Source: an uncultured Veillonella sp.
GTDB taxonomy: Bacteria; Bacillota; Negativicutes; Veillonellales; Veillonellaceae
DNA length: 51,088 nt
NCBI GenBank assembly: GCA_900538355.1
Contig: UPXS01000014.1
Location: forward strand, 1 to 51,088
Direction: 5' to 3'
Positions 7,594 through 15,988 of the stretch are shown piece after piece. Both the position numbers and the translations under genes were made by a program. The stretch's first letter is position 1, and each line of letters opens with the position of its first letter. Below the pieces are notes generated by a model that was not told where the DNA came from, searched no databases, and worked only from the letters and a program-made list of their open reading frames with translations.

Positions 7594-8343
7594 ATGAACG
7601 ATATATTTGAAAAAAATCATCCTATGAAGGATGACAAAGAGTTTATTACCTCTTATTGGAGCGATCGAGCACGTGATTTTGGTTCTTTACGAGCTAAAGA
7701 ACTGGAAAGTCCTAAACTTAAACTTTGGCGCGATGAATTAATGAGCCATATCTTTGACTCTGACCGTTCTTTGCGAATTTTAGATATTGGCTGTGGTGCT
7801 GGTTTTTTCAGCATTATACTCTCAGAGTTGGGCCATACAGTACATGGTATCGATATTACACCTAATATGATTGATGAGGCTAATCAACTCGGTGAGTCTT
7901 TACAATCTGATGCTACCTTCTCCGTTATGGATGCTGAAAACCTACGGTTTGATAATAATACCTTTGATATTGTTGTGGCTCGCAATGTGACATGGAATTT
8001 ACCCCATCCAGATAAAGCCTATGCTGAATGGTTACGTGTCATCCGTCCTGGTGGTTTAATTCTTAATTATGATGCTGAACACGCACGCAATCATCATGAT
8101 TTACCTCAATCTGTGCATCATGCACATGAACACGTTAGCAATGAATTAAAGGAACGTTGCCACACAATCTACCATATGCTAGAAGTTTCATCCTATACAC
8201 GCCCACAATGGGATAAGGAGCTACTCACTAAAATGGGTGCCAGCTCTGTATCAATTGATCCTACTGTAGGTCCTCGTATTTACAGCGAAGAAGATGAATT
8301 CTACATTCCTGTACCTATGTTTTTAGTAAAAGCAATTAAATAG
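7594..8343 (+). CDS. Class I SAM-dependent methyltransferase
   Basis: The 249-residue protein has the Rossmann-type methyltransferase core. Motif I is ILDIGCGAGFFS (residues about 62-73), the acidic end of strand 2 is HGIDITPNM, motif II/III is FSVMDAENLRFDNNTFDIVVARN, and post-III is VIRPGGLILNYD. The C-terminal 70 residues are family-specific. It should be cytoplasmic and use SAM to methylate a small molecule or metabolite; the acceptor cannot be told. GAGGAG gives a good ribosome binding site. Its product SAH would feed the salvage operon next door, though the two are separately transcribed. Confidence 0.85.
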   Translation: MNDIFEKNHPMKDDKEFITSYWSDRARDFGSLRAKELESPKLKLWRDELMSHIFDSDRSLRILDIGCGAGFFSIILSELGHTVHGIDITPNMIDEANQLGESLQSDATFSVMDAENLRFDNNTFDIVVARNVTWNLPHPDKAYAEWLRVIRPGGLILNYDAEHARNHHDLPQSVHHAHEHVSNELKERCHTIYHMLEVSSYTRPQWDKELLTKMGASSVSIDPTVGPRIYSEEDEFYIPVPMFLVKAIK

Positions 8344-8391
8344 ATATTGAATAATAAATAATAGGTCAGTAAAACTACTATTACATAATAC

Positions 8392-8430
8392 AAAACCCAC
8401 TCCATGAAGTATCATGAGTGGGTTTTCTTT
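8392..8430. terminator. Bidirectional terminator between methyltransferase and mtaD
   Basis: AAAACCCACTC...GAGTGGGTTTT (8392-8426) forms a strong stem extended by ATGA/TCAT with one bulge, and serves two convergent genes. Confidence 0.85.
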
Positions 8431-8493
8431 ATATACTAATAAATTTATTAGCTAATATACGTTAATAGTAATAAATATAGTTGGTGCTACATA

Positions 8494-9783
8494 TTAGTTT
8501 TTAAAATACTCTTGAGCTTTTGAAATTTCAAAGCGAAGTTTTTCTTCATCAATAGTAAGCAATTCTTTATCTTTCATAAGAACTTTGCCGCCTACAATTG
8601 TAGTATTAGCATCAGAGCTATTAGCCGAGTATACAAGTGCAGCTAAATCGTTATAGCGAGGCATCCAGTGCATACCAGATACATCATACAATACGATATC
8701 TGCGCGATACCCTTCAGCTAATACACCAAGATCTTTATATCCTAAAGCTTTTGCACCTTCTACAGTGCCCATATTCCACGCAGCTTGTGCAGGAATTGCT
8801 TTAGGGTCATAGAGACGAGCTTTATGCAATGTAGCAGCAAGGCGCACTTCTTCAAGCATATCCGCATTATTATTAGATGCAGAACCATCTGTACCAAGAC
8901 CAACTGTAATACCTTTAGCAATCATTTCAGGCACTGGTGCAATACCACTTGCTAATTTTAAATTGGATTGTGGATTATGGGCAACAGCTACATTATTCTC
9001 GGCCATAATAGCCATATCTTCGTCTGTCACATGAACACAATGTGCAGCTAATGTAGTATTCCAGAATAGGCCTAAGTCATGCATATGGGCTATTGGAGTC
9101 TTGCCAGTAGCTTTAATAACATTCTCTACTTCCCCTTTTGTTTCAGACAAGTGCATGTGAATGCCACAATTTAGTTCATGGGATAAGGCAATAACCTTTT
9201 CCATATAGTCGTCTGGGCAAGTATATGGCGCATGTGGTCCAAGTAATACCTTGATGCGGTCATTATCAAAGCCATTCCAAGTGCGGAATAAATCAGCATT
9301 TTCAACTAATGCTTGATCTGCTGTAGGAGATACACCTGCTAAACCACGAGATAGTACGGCGCGAATACCTGTTTCTTTTACTACCTCAGCCGTAGTATTC
9401 ATAAAGAAATACATATCGCTAAATGTTGTAGTACCAGAGCGTAACATTTCAGCCACACCAAGTTGTGTACCATAACGTACATACTCATCATTTAACTTTG
9501 CCTCAGTTGGCCAAATTGCCGTTTCTAGCCATTCCATAAGTTCAAGATCGTCTGCATAGTTTCTAAATAATCCCATTGCAATATGAGTATGCGTATTTAC
9601 AAGACCTGGCGCTGCTAATTGTCCTTTACCATCTAAGACTTCTTTAGCAGTAACTTTTGCCTTTTCTACTTCGCTATCCTTTACAATGGCAGTAATGTAA
9701 CCATTTTCAATTTCAATAGCATGATTGTTAAGAACGCCTTCTTTAGTTAAGACGTCAACATTGGTAATTAATAAATCAGACAT
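8494..9783 (-). CDS. mtaD: 5'-methylthioadenosine / S-adenosylhomocysteine deaminase
   Basis: The 429-residue amidohydrolase has the metal-binding NTHTHIAMG (residues about 63-71), HMHLSETKGEVE (about 211-222), a third His in AAHCVH and the metal Asp in GTDGSASNN. This is the pattern of MTA/SAH deaminases, which convert methylthioadenosine to methylthioinosine and S-adenosylhomocysteine to S-inosylhomocysteine. GAGGAAAG lies before the start. It is the last gene of mtnP-mtnA-ahcY-mtaD. A 10-bp hairpin (9801-9827) in the gap before it may set its share of the transcript. Related guanine or 5'-deoxyadenosine deaminase activity cannot be excluded. Confidence 0.87.
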   Translation of the reverse strand: MSDLLITNVDVLTKEGVLNNHAIEIENGYITAIVKDSEVEKAKVTAKEVLDGKGQLAAPGLVNTHTHIAMGLFRNYADDLELMEWLETAIWPTEAKLNDEYVRYGTQLGVAEMLRSGTTTFSDMYFFMNTTAEVVKETGIRAVLSRGLAGVSPTADQALVENADLFRTWNGFDNDRIKVLLGPHAPYTCPDDYMEKVIALSHELNCGIHMHLSETKGEVENVIKATGKTPIAHMHDLGLFWNTTLAAHCVHVTDEDMAIMAENNVAVAHNPQSNLKLASGIAPVPEMIAKGITVGLGTDGSASNNNADMLEEVRLAATLHKARLYDPKAIPAQAAWNMGTVEGAKALGYKDLGVLAEGYRADIVLYDVSGMHWMPRYNDLAALVYSANSSDANTTIVGGKVLMKDKELLTIDEEKLRFEISKAQEYFKN

Positions 9784-9800
9784 AGTCTTTCCTCATAGGT

Positions 9801-9827
9801 ATAACCGAGCCGTAATAGCTCGGTTAT
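9801..9827 (-). other. Intercistronic hairpin between ahcY and mtaD
   Basis: ATAACCGAGC (9801-9810) pairs perfectly with GCTCGGTTAT (9818-9827). In the operon's direction no T-run follows, so it is more likely a processing or partial-attenuation element than a full terminator. Confidence 0.6.
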
Positions 9828-9837
9828 ATTTGGTTAA

Positions 9838-11082
9838 TTAATTTACTTTTGTAAGGTAATCGATTTGATCTTGTGTTAAGGAATCTAAATCGTAACCCAT
9901 GGAATTTAATTTAAGTTTTGCAATTTCTGCATCTAATTCATGAGGTAATACATAAACCTTTGGTTCCATATCTTTGCCATTATGCAAGATATGTTCTGCT
10001 GCAAGAGCTTGCATTGCGAAGGATAAATCCATGATTTCTGCAGGATGACCATCACCAGCAGCAAGGTTTACTAGACGGCCTTCAGCCAATACATAGAGTT
10101 TACGACCATCAGCCATAGTATAGCCTTCGATATTTTGACGAACACGTTCATGACTTACTGCAAGGTCTGTAAGATCAGCTACGTTAACTTCACAATCAAA
10201 GTGACCAGCATTACACAAAATAGCTTTATCCTTCATTACTTCGTAATGTTCTTTTACAATAACGTCTTTACAACCTGTTACAGTACAGAAAATATCCCCT
10301 ACTTTAGCAGCTTCAATCATAGGTAACACTTTGAAACCATCAAATACAGCTTCAATAGCTTTAATTGGATCTACTTCTGTTACATACACATGAGCACCGA
10401 GGCCTTTTGCACGCATAGCAACGCCTTTACCGCACCAACCGTAACCAGCAACAACTACATTTTTACCTGTTACAGTTAAGTTTGTAGTACGCATGATACC
10501 ATCCCAAACAGATTGACCTGTACCATAACGATTATCAAAGAGATATTTACAGTAAGAATCGTTTACTGCAATCATAGGGAATGTCAATTGTTTTGCATTT
10601 TCTAATGCATAGAGACGATGTACACCTGTAGTAGTTTCTTCACTACCACCTAATAGGCGTTCTTTTGCATCTTGGCGAGTTGTGTGCAACAAGTTTACCA
10701 AGTCACCACCATCATCGATGATAATGTGAGGTTTATGATCAAGTGCTTTATTGAGGAAATTGAAGTATTCCTCTTCAGTACAATCATACCAAGCATATAC
10801 AGTAAGGCCCATATCAACGAGACCTGCAGCTACATCATCTTGTGTAGATAATGGATTAGAACCAGTTACGATAACATCAGCACCACCGCGTTTTAAAACA
10901 GTAGCTAAGTATGCTGTTTTTGCTTCCAAGTGAACACTTACAACAATGGTTTGACCTTTGAAAGTTTGTTCTGCTTCAAAACGATCGCCTAATGTATTTA
11001 ATGTAGGCATAAAGTTAGAAACCCAGTCAATTTTCTTACGGCCTTCTGCGGCTAAATTAATATCTTTAATTAAAGATTGCAT
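9838..11082 (-). CDS. ahcY: Adenosylhomocysteinase-family hydrolase
   Basis: The 414-residue enzyme splits S-adenosylhomocysteine (or its inosyl form) to homocysteine and nucleoside. Visible are DDGGDLVNLLHT, SEETTTGVHRL, the catalytic Lys/Asp region AVNDSYCKYLFDN, the NAD-binding loop VAGYGWCGKG (residues about 213-222) and GHFDCEVNV. It lacks the 40-residue insert of many proteobacterial enzymes, like archaeal and Thermotoga forms. At the base-binding site it reads HLEAKTA (His51-Thr56 region), with Glu53 and Lys55 where the mammalian enzyme has Thr57 and Glu59; Glu59 is reported to contact the adenine. With the neighbouring deaminase this hints at S-inosylhomocysteine as substrate. AAAGGAG precedes the start. 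Confidence 0.88.
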   Translation of the reverse strand: MQSLIKDINLAAEGRKKIDWVSNFMPTLNTLGDRFEAEQTFKGQTIVVSVHLEAKTAYLATVLKRGGADVIVTGSNPLSTQDDVAAGLVDMGLTVYAWYDCTEEEYFNFLNKALDHKPHIIIDDGGDLVNLLHTTRQDAKERLLGGSEETTTGVHRLYALENAKQLTFPMIAVNDSYCKYLFDNRYGTGQSVWDGIMRTTNLTVTGKNVVVAGYGWCGKGVAMRAKGLGAHVYVTEVDPIKAIEAVFDGFKVLPMIEAAKVGDIFCTVTGCKDVIVKEHYEVMKDKAILCNAGHFDCEVNVADLTDLAVSHERVRQNIEGYTMADGRKLYVLAEGRLVNLAAGDGHPAEIMDLSFAMQALAAEHILHNGKDMEPKVYVLPHELDAEIAKLKLNSMGYDLDSLTQDQIDYLTKVN

Positions 11083-11102
11083 AATATCTCCTTTTACTCA
11101 TA

Positions 11103-11142
11103 CAAGTAGATTCAATAAAAATATGTATGGTTAATCCACTTG
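11103..11142 (-). other. Intercistronic stem between mtnA and ahcY
   Basis: CAAGTAGATT (11103-11112) and AATCCACTTG (11133-11142) can pair over 10 bp (one G-U pair in the minus-strand RNA) with a 20-base loop. No T-run follows in the operon direction. Confidence 0.4.
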
Positions 11143-11152
11143 GATTTTTTTG

Positions 11153-12217
11153 TTATTTAGATTCTACGATCTGACGTAGCTTATCAATAGACTCTTCATA
11201 GTTCGGTTTTAATACACCTTCTTCAGTAATGATGGCAGTCACTAGTTCATGTGGTGTCACATCAAAGGCTGGATTAAGCACATCAATACCATTAGGTGCT
11301 GTTTGAACTCCATGCAATGATGTGACTTCATAATCGTCGCGCATTTCAATAGGAATATCAGCACCATTTTCAAGAGTAAAATCAAATGTGCTGTATGGCG
11401 CCGCTACATAGAATGGAATGTTATGGAATTTAGCTAGTACTGCTACACCATAGGTACCAATTTTATTGGCTACATCACCTTTTGTAGTGATGCGGTCAGC
11501 ACCGACAATAACGGCATCAATGAGTCCATGTTGCATCGCATAGGCTGCCATATTATCGGTCTCAAGAGTAACAGGAATACCATCCTCATGAAGTTCAAAG
11601 GCAGTAAGTCGAGCACCTTGTAATAATGGTCGTGTCTCGTCAGCATACACGCGTTCCAATTGACCATTTTCATGTAATTTACGGACAACACCAAGTGCTG
11701 TACCTAAGCCACCTGTAGCTAGCGCACCAGCATTACAGTGAGTTAGAATGCGAATATTCTTTTGACCTTCAAATAAAGTAGCCCCAGCTTCTGCCATACG
11801 GCGATTCAAAGATACGTCTTCTTCGTGAATTGTAATAGCCTCTTTTGTAATGAGATCGACTACTTCACTCATAGAAGACATGCTTTCAACATGCTCTTTT
11901 ACAAGAGAAATAACACGATCTACAGCCCAAGCTAAGTTGATTGCGGTAGGACGAGTTTCCTTTAAGGTCTCACTAAATTCATATAAACTTGTAAGTTGTT
12001 CACTAAATGGAACCTCTAAACGACCTGATTCCATAGCCGCTAAAATAAGACCATAACTAGCAGCTACACCAATGGCAGGTGCGCCACGGACACGAAGCAT
12101 TTTAATAGCTTCAGCCACTTGGCGCCAATCTGTACAGTGAACATACGTAATTTCAGTAGGCAATTTAGTTTGATCTAATAATACCAGCGTATCTTTACGC
12201 CATTCAATATTAATCAT
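11153..12217 (-). CDS. mtnA: S-methyl-5-thioribose-1-phosphate isomerase
   Basis: The 354-residue protein belongs to the eIF2B-like fold and has MtnA signatures: RVRGAPAIGVAAS (residues about 44-56), THCNAGALATGG with the catalytic Cys (about 159-170), ADETRPLLQGARLTAFEL, and the catalytic Asp in VGADRITTKGDVANKIGTY. It turns methylthioribose-1-phosphate, the MtnP product, into methylthioribulose-1-phosphate. AAGGAG precedes the start. It follows mtnP by 42 bp and precedes ahcY. The later methionine-salvage enzymes (MtnB, D, E) are not in this window, so the onward route is not shown. Confidence 0.93.
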   Translation of the reverse strand: MINIEWRKDTLVLLDQTKLPTEITYVHCTDWRQVAEAIKMLRVRGAPAIGVAASYGLILAAMESGRLEVPFSEQLTSLYEFSETLKETRPTAINLAWAVDRVISLVKEHVESMSSMSEVVDLITKEAITIHEEDVSLNRRMAEAGATLFEGQKNIRILTHCNAGALATGGLGTALGVVRKLHENGQLERVYADETRPLLQGARLTAFELHEDGIPVTLETDNMAAYAMQHGLIDAVIVGADRITTKGDVANKIGTYGVAVLAKFHNIPFYVAAPYSTFDFTLENGADIPIEMRDDYEVTSLHGVQTAPNGIDVLNPAFDVTPHELVTAIITEEGVLKPNYEESIDKLRQIVESK

Positions 12218-12259
12218 ACCTTCTCCTTCGATGAACTATTGTATTTCATTATGAATGGA

Positions 12260-13054
12260 TTATAGTTTAAAGCCACCATATTCTTGCATGCGATTATGCG
12301 CATCATAACGAGCATCAACATCGATTGCATCAATAGCACCTAAAATAAGAGATTTAAGTTGAGCCGCCATATCGCCCATCATTTCAACAACTTCCGCATG
12401 TGTTAAAGCAGATTCAGAAATACCTGCCGCATAGTTGGTAATCATAGAAATCGTAGCATATGCCATTTCAGCTTCATTCGCTAAATTTACTTCCGGTACA
12501 TTTGTCATACCTACAGTATCGCCACCAAGCATGTGGAACATTTTGATTTCTGCCGGTGTTTCAAAACGTGGCCCTTCTGTACATACATAGGTACCACCAT
12601 TGTGAATAGATAAGCCTTGTTCTGTACCAACCTTTTCAAGGATAGCTCGTAATTCAGGACAGTAAGGGTTTGTTACATCAAGATGTGCCACCGGACGGTC
12701 ACCACCTTCATAGAATGTGGTAATACGATTTTTAGTAAAATCTAAGAATTGATCGGTCAACACAAAATGACCAGGCTTAAAGTTTTCATTTAAGGAACCT
12801 ACAGCTGTCGTGGAGATAATAAATGTAACGCCTAATTTTTTGAGGCCCCAAATATTAGCACGATAATTAATTTTGTGTGGAGGAATTGTATGATCTTTGC
12901 CGTGACGAGCAACAAAGATTACTGTTTTCCCATGGTATGTACCTTGTACATAATCTATTTCACCATATGGTGTCATTAAGGATTCTTCATGAATATTTTC
13001 AAAGATGGATGGATCATAAACGCCAGTACCACCAATTACGCCAATTGCACTCAT
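12260..13054 (-). CDS. mtnP: S-methyl-5'-thioadenosine phosphorylase
   Basis: The 264-residue protein is a class I nucleoside phosphorylase of the MTAP/PNP family. Signatures are IGVIGGTGVYDP at residues 4-15, ARHGKDHTIPPHKINYRAN (about 49-67), CTEGPRFETPAEI (about 134-146) and MTNVPEVNLANEAEM. It cleaves methylthioadenosine with phosphate to adenine and methylthioribose-1-phosphate. GGAGG lies 7 bases before the start. It is the first gene of the SAM by-product operon; a terminator at 13107-13145 separates it from hslO, so its promoter should lie within the 50 bp between. Some relatives accept inosine or hypoxanthine substrates. Confidence 0.92.
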   Translation of the reverse strand: MSAIGVIGGTGVYDPSIFENIHEESLMTPYGEIDYVQGTYHGKTVIFVARHGKDHTIPPHKINYRANIWGLKKLGVTFIISTTAVGSLNENFKPGHFVLTDQFLDFTKNRITTFYEGGDRPVAHLDVTNPYCPELRAILEKVGTEQGLSIHNGGTYVCTEGPRFETPAEIKMFHMLGGDTVGMTNVPEVNLANEAEMAYATISMITNYAAGISESALTHAEVVEMMGDMAAQLKSLILGAIDAIDVDARYDAHNRMQEYGGFKL

Positions 13055-13106
13055 TGTGACCTCCTATTATTAATCACTCTATCCTTTATTTTCTCATAGA
13101 ATAGAA

Positions 13107-13145
13107 AAACAGGCTATAGGAAAAACCTAGTAGCCTGTATTTTTT
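13107..13145. terminator. Terminator between hslO and mtnP
   Basis: ACAGGCTA plus TAGG (13109-13120) pairs with CCTA and TAGCCTGT (13126-13138), with A/T runs on both sides. Confidence 0.85.
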
Positions 13146-13162
13146 CAACATATTATAAAGTT

Positions 13163-14041
13163 TTATTGAATTGGACCTTTAGGAGCAAACATATCTTGTA
13201 ACTCGTCACGTGTGAAATGATATTTTTCATTACAATAGTGACAAACAAGCTCTGTTACTTCATCTTCCAAAATAGCCTCTTTATCTTCTTCTCTTAATGT
13301 CATAAGTACGGCACTAAAGCGATCGCGACCGCAACGACATTGGAAATGAATCGGTTCATTATATACTTCATTCACAGTTAAGCCATCAAGAACGCGTTCC
13401 ATAAGACCTTTACCATCTGGATTTGCTTTTAAATATTCTGTAATTGGGCCTAATTCATTAATATTCTTTTCTACTTGGGCTAATGCTTCATCTGTAGCAT
13501 CTGGTAAAGCTTGTACGATAAAACCGCCTGCCACAACAGTATGATAATCTGGATCTACCAATACACCTAAGCTAATAGTAGAAGGCACTTGCTCAGAAGC
13601 ATATAAATAATAAGCCAAATCTTCTGCTACTTCACCACTTTGAATAGGACTTGTGGAGGTATAGTCTTGTGCTAATTGTGTAAAACGAGTTACTTGGACT
13701 TCCCCATTATGGCCTACAGCAGCACCTACATCGAGCTTACCAGCACGTTTTAAAGGTACATCTACATGTGGCTCATCCACATAACCACGAACTGTATTAT
13801 CTGCAAAAGCATCTACGTGAACAACGCCTAAAGGACCATCACCTTTGATACGAAGACTTACATTTTCATGGTTTTTAAAGTCCCCAGCCAATAAAATAGC
13901 CCCTGTCATAGCACGACCTAAAGCAGCTGTTGCTACAGGCCACAAATCGTGACGTACGCGAGCCGTTTCAACAGTATCTGTTGTTACCGCTAAAGACATA
14001 CGAACCCCTTCTCGGGTCGTAAAACGTTTTATATAATCCAT
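13163..14041 (-). CDS. hslO: Hsp33 redox-regulated chaperone
   Basis: The 292-residue protein is Hsp33. The N-terminal substrate-binding domain (residues 1-180) contains RGYVDEPHVD. The C-terminal switch has CRCGRDRF (about 235-242) and CHYCNEKYHF (about 268-277), the CxC and CxxC zinc cysteines that are oxidised to disulfides under peroxide stress, unfolding a linker and turning on the holdase. All four cysteines are present. It is a single gene with its own promoter and terminator. In an anaerobe this gene points to a need to survive oxidant bursts, which fits the nearby poxB. Confidence 0.94.
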   Translation of the reverse strand: MDYIKRFTTREGVRMSLAVTTDTVETARVRHDLWPVATAALGRAMTGAILLAGDFKNHENVSLRIKGDGPLGVVHVDAFADNTVRGYVDEPHVDVPLKRAGKLDVGAAVGHNGEVQVTRFTQLAQDYTSTSPIQSGEVAEDLAYYLYASEQVPSTISLGVLVDPDYHTVVAGGFIVQALPDATDEALAQVEKNINELGPITEYLKANPDGKGLMERVLDGLTVNEVYNEPIHFQCRCGRDRFSAVLMTLREEDKEAILEDEVTELVCHYCNEKYHFTRDELQDMFAPKGPIQ

Positions 14042-14096
14042 TCTATCATTCCTTATTTCTAATTAATAAATCGTACACACTTAATAGTGCTTTTAT

Positions 14097-14126
14097 AGTA
14101 TATCATGTCATAGAATTACATTTCAA
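14097..14126 (-). promoter_or_regulatory. Promoter of hslO
   Basis: On the minus strand TTGAAA (14121-14126), an 18-bp spacer and TATACT (14097-14102) lie about 55 bp before the start codon. Confidence 0.6.
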
Positions 14127-14189
14127 TAATAGGGAATATATGTTCGTCTACTCTAATTTTAAATTAAAAGAACATATTTTCGATAATAT

Positions 14190-14226
14190 AAAAACACCCA
14201 GTATCATGAGATACTGAGTGTTTACT
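14190..14226 (-). terminator. Terminator of the rib operon (after ribH)
   Basis: AAACACCCAGTATC (14192-14205) pairs with GATACTGAGTGTTT (14210-14223) with one mismatch; a T-run follows on the minus strand. Confidence 0.8.
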
Positions 14227-14235
14227 ATGTAATTA

Positions 14236-14697
14236 TTAGAATTGATCGATAAGGTTAACCATTTCAATAGCGCCCATAGCACAGTCGTAACCTTTATTGC
14301 CCGCTTTAGTACCAGCACGTTCGATAGCTTGTTCAATATTTTCAGTAGTTACTACACCGAACATAACAGGAATACCAGTTTCCAAGGAAACATGAGCAAT
14401 ACCTTTTGCTACTTCATTACATACATAGTCATAATGAGTTGTAGCACCGCGGATAACGGCACCTACACAAATAACTGCATCGAAGCGACCAGATGTAGCT
14501 GCTTTTTTAGCAATTAAAGGAATTTCATAAGCGCCTGGAACCCAGATTACGGTAATATCTTCTTCTTTTACATCGTGACGCAATAAGCAATCTTCAGCAC
14601 CACCAATTAATTTAGATGTAATGAACTCGTTAAAGCGAGAACCGATAATAGCAAATTTTTTACCAGAACCTAATAAGTTACCTTCTTGAACCTTCAT
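14236..14697 (-). CDS. ribH: 6,7-dimethyl-8-ribityllumazine synthase
   Basis: The 153-residue protein has the full lumazine synthase pattern: IIGSRFNEFITSKL (residues about 17-30), WVPGAYEIP (about 51-59), CVGAVIRGATTHYDYVCNE with the catalytic His (about 76-94), and PVMFGVVTTENIEQA (about 109-123). It joins the pyrimidine diamine with dihydroxybutanone phosphate, the penultimate step of riboflavin synthesis, and the family forms 60-mer or pentameric shells. It is the last gene of ribD-ribE-ribBA-ribH; GGAGGTCAAC precedes the start. Confidence 0.96.
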   Translation of the reverse strand: MKVQEGNLLGSGKKFAIIGSRFNEFITSKLIGGAEDCLLRHDVKEEDITVIWVPGAYEIPLIAKKAATSGRFDAVICVGAVIRGATTHYDYVCNEVAKGIAHVSLETGIPVMFGVVTTENIEQAIERAGTKAGNKGYDCAMGAIEMVNLIDQF

Positions 14698-14769
14698 TAT
14701 GTTGACCTCCTATATTCCATTAAAGGAAATTCTTATGTGACGTGCAATTTTTTAAATAAAACTAAATGA

Positions 14770-15972
14770 TTAGTCCTCTAACATATGACCCATTTTCTCT
14801 TCTTTTGTTTTTAAGTAGCCTGCATTGAATTTATTGGCTGCAATGATAAGCGGTACACGGCTAGTTACATCGATACCCCAATGCTCTAAACCATGGCGTT
14901 TTTCAGGATTATTCGTTAACAAACGAATGCTTTTAATACCTAAGAAACGGATAATTTGAGCCGCTAAGGAATATTCACGCATATCTGCTGGGAAGCCCAA
15001 TTGTTCATTGGCTTCTACAGTATCTAATCCTTGTTCTTGTAAGGCGTACGCTTTGATTTTATTAGTTAAACCGATGCCACGACCTTCTTGGCGCATATAA
15101 ACCACAACGCCTTTGCCTTCTTTTTCGATGGCACGCAACGCATGGTCTAATTGTTCACCACAATCGCAACGTTTAGAACCAAATACATCGCCTGTTAAAC
15201 ATTCTGAGTGAATACGTACAAGAACATCGTTACAGTTTTGAACATCACCCTTAACAATAGCTAAATGTTCTTTGTGATCTAAATCATTTTGGAATACAAA
15301 GATATTAAAATCACCAAATTTAGTAGGTAGTTTAGAACATGCACCGAGCTCAATCATATCTTCATGTTGTTTACGATACTCAATAAGTTCTGCTACAGAT
15401 GCAATTTTAAGATCATGTTCTTTAGCGAATTGTAAAAGATCTGGCAAACGAGCCATATCGCCATCGTCTTTTGTGATTTCACAAATAACAGCTGCCTCTT
15501 GTAGACCTGCTAAGCGACAAAGATCGATAGATGCTTCTGTATGACCTTGGCGAACTAGAACACCACCTTCTTTATATACCAAAGGGAATACGTGACCTGG
15601 GCGACGGAAGTCTTCAGGTTTAGCATTAGGATCTAGTAATTTTTGAATTGTATACGCACGTTCTGCTGGAGATACGCCTGTAGTAGTATCTACATGGTCA
15701 ACAGTAACGGTGAAAGCCGTTTCATGATTGTCTGTATTTTTAGCAACCATTGCTGGAATACCGAGCTTCTCTAACGCTTCACGGCGCATTGGTGTACATA
15801 CGATACCGCGCGCGTATTTAACCATAAAGTTAATATTTTCTTGTGTAGCAAATTCTGCAGCAATGATAAGATCGCCTTCGTTTTCACGGCTTTCATCATC
15901 AACGATAATAACAGGTTTACCAGCTTTAAGGTCTTGTAAGACCTCTTCAATAGAATGTAATTGTTCGCTCAT
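14770..15972 (-). CDS. ribBA: Bifunctional DHBP synthase / GTP cyclohydrolase II
   Basis: The 400-residue fusion makes both riboflavin precursors. Residues 1-200 are DHBP synthase (DDESRENEGDL, MRREALEKLGIP, RPGHVFPL, RQGHTEASIDLC). Residues 205-400 are GTP cyclohydrolase II, with the zinc site SECLTGDVFGSKRCDCG, the RQEGRGIGL loop and LTNNPEKR. The start at 15972 (MSEQLHSIEEV) is chosen because AAGGAG sits 7 bases upstream; an in-frame ATG 30 bp further out has no such site and would overlap ribE. The order within the operon is ribE then ribBA. Confidence 0.95.
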   Translation of the reverse strand: MSEQLHSIEEVLQDLKAGKPVIIVDDESRENEGDLIIAAEFATQENINFMVKYARGIVCTPMRREALEKLGIPAMVAKNTDNHETAFTVTVDHVDTTTGVSPAERAYTIQKLLDPNAKPEDFRRPGHVFPLVYKEGGVLVRQGHTEASIDLCRLAGLQEAAVICEITKDDGDMARLPDLLQFAKEHDLKIASVAELIEYRKQHEDMIELGACSKLPTKFGDFNIFVFQNDLDHKEHLAIVKGDVQNCNDVLVRIHSECLTGDVFGSKRCDCGEQLDHALRAIEKEGKGVVVYMRQEGRGIGLTNKIKAYALQEQGLDTVEANEQLGFPADMREYSLAAQIIRFLGIKSIRLLTNNPEKRHGLEHWGIDVTSRVPLIIAANKFNAGYLKTKEEKMGHMLED

Positions 15973-15988
15973 AGGAACGCTCCTTACT

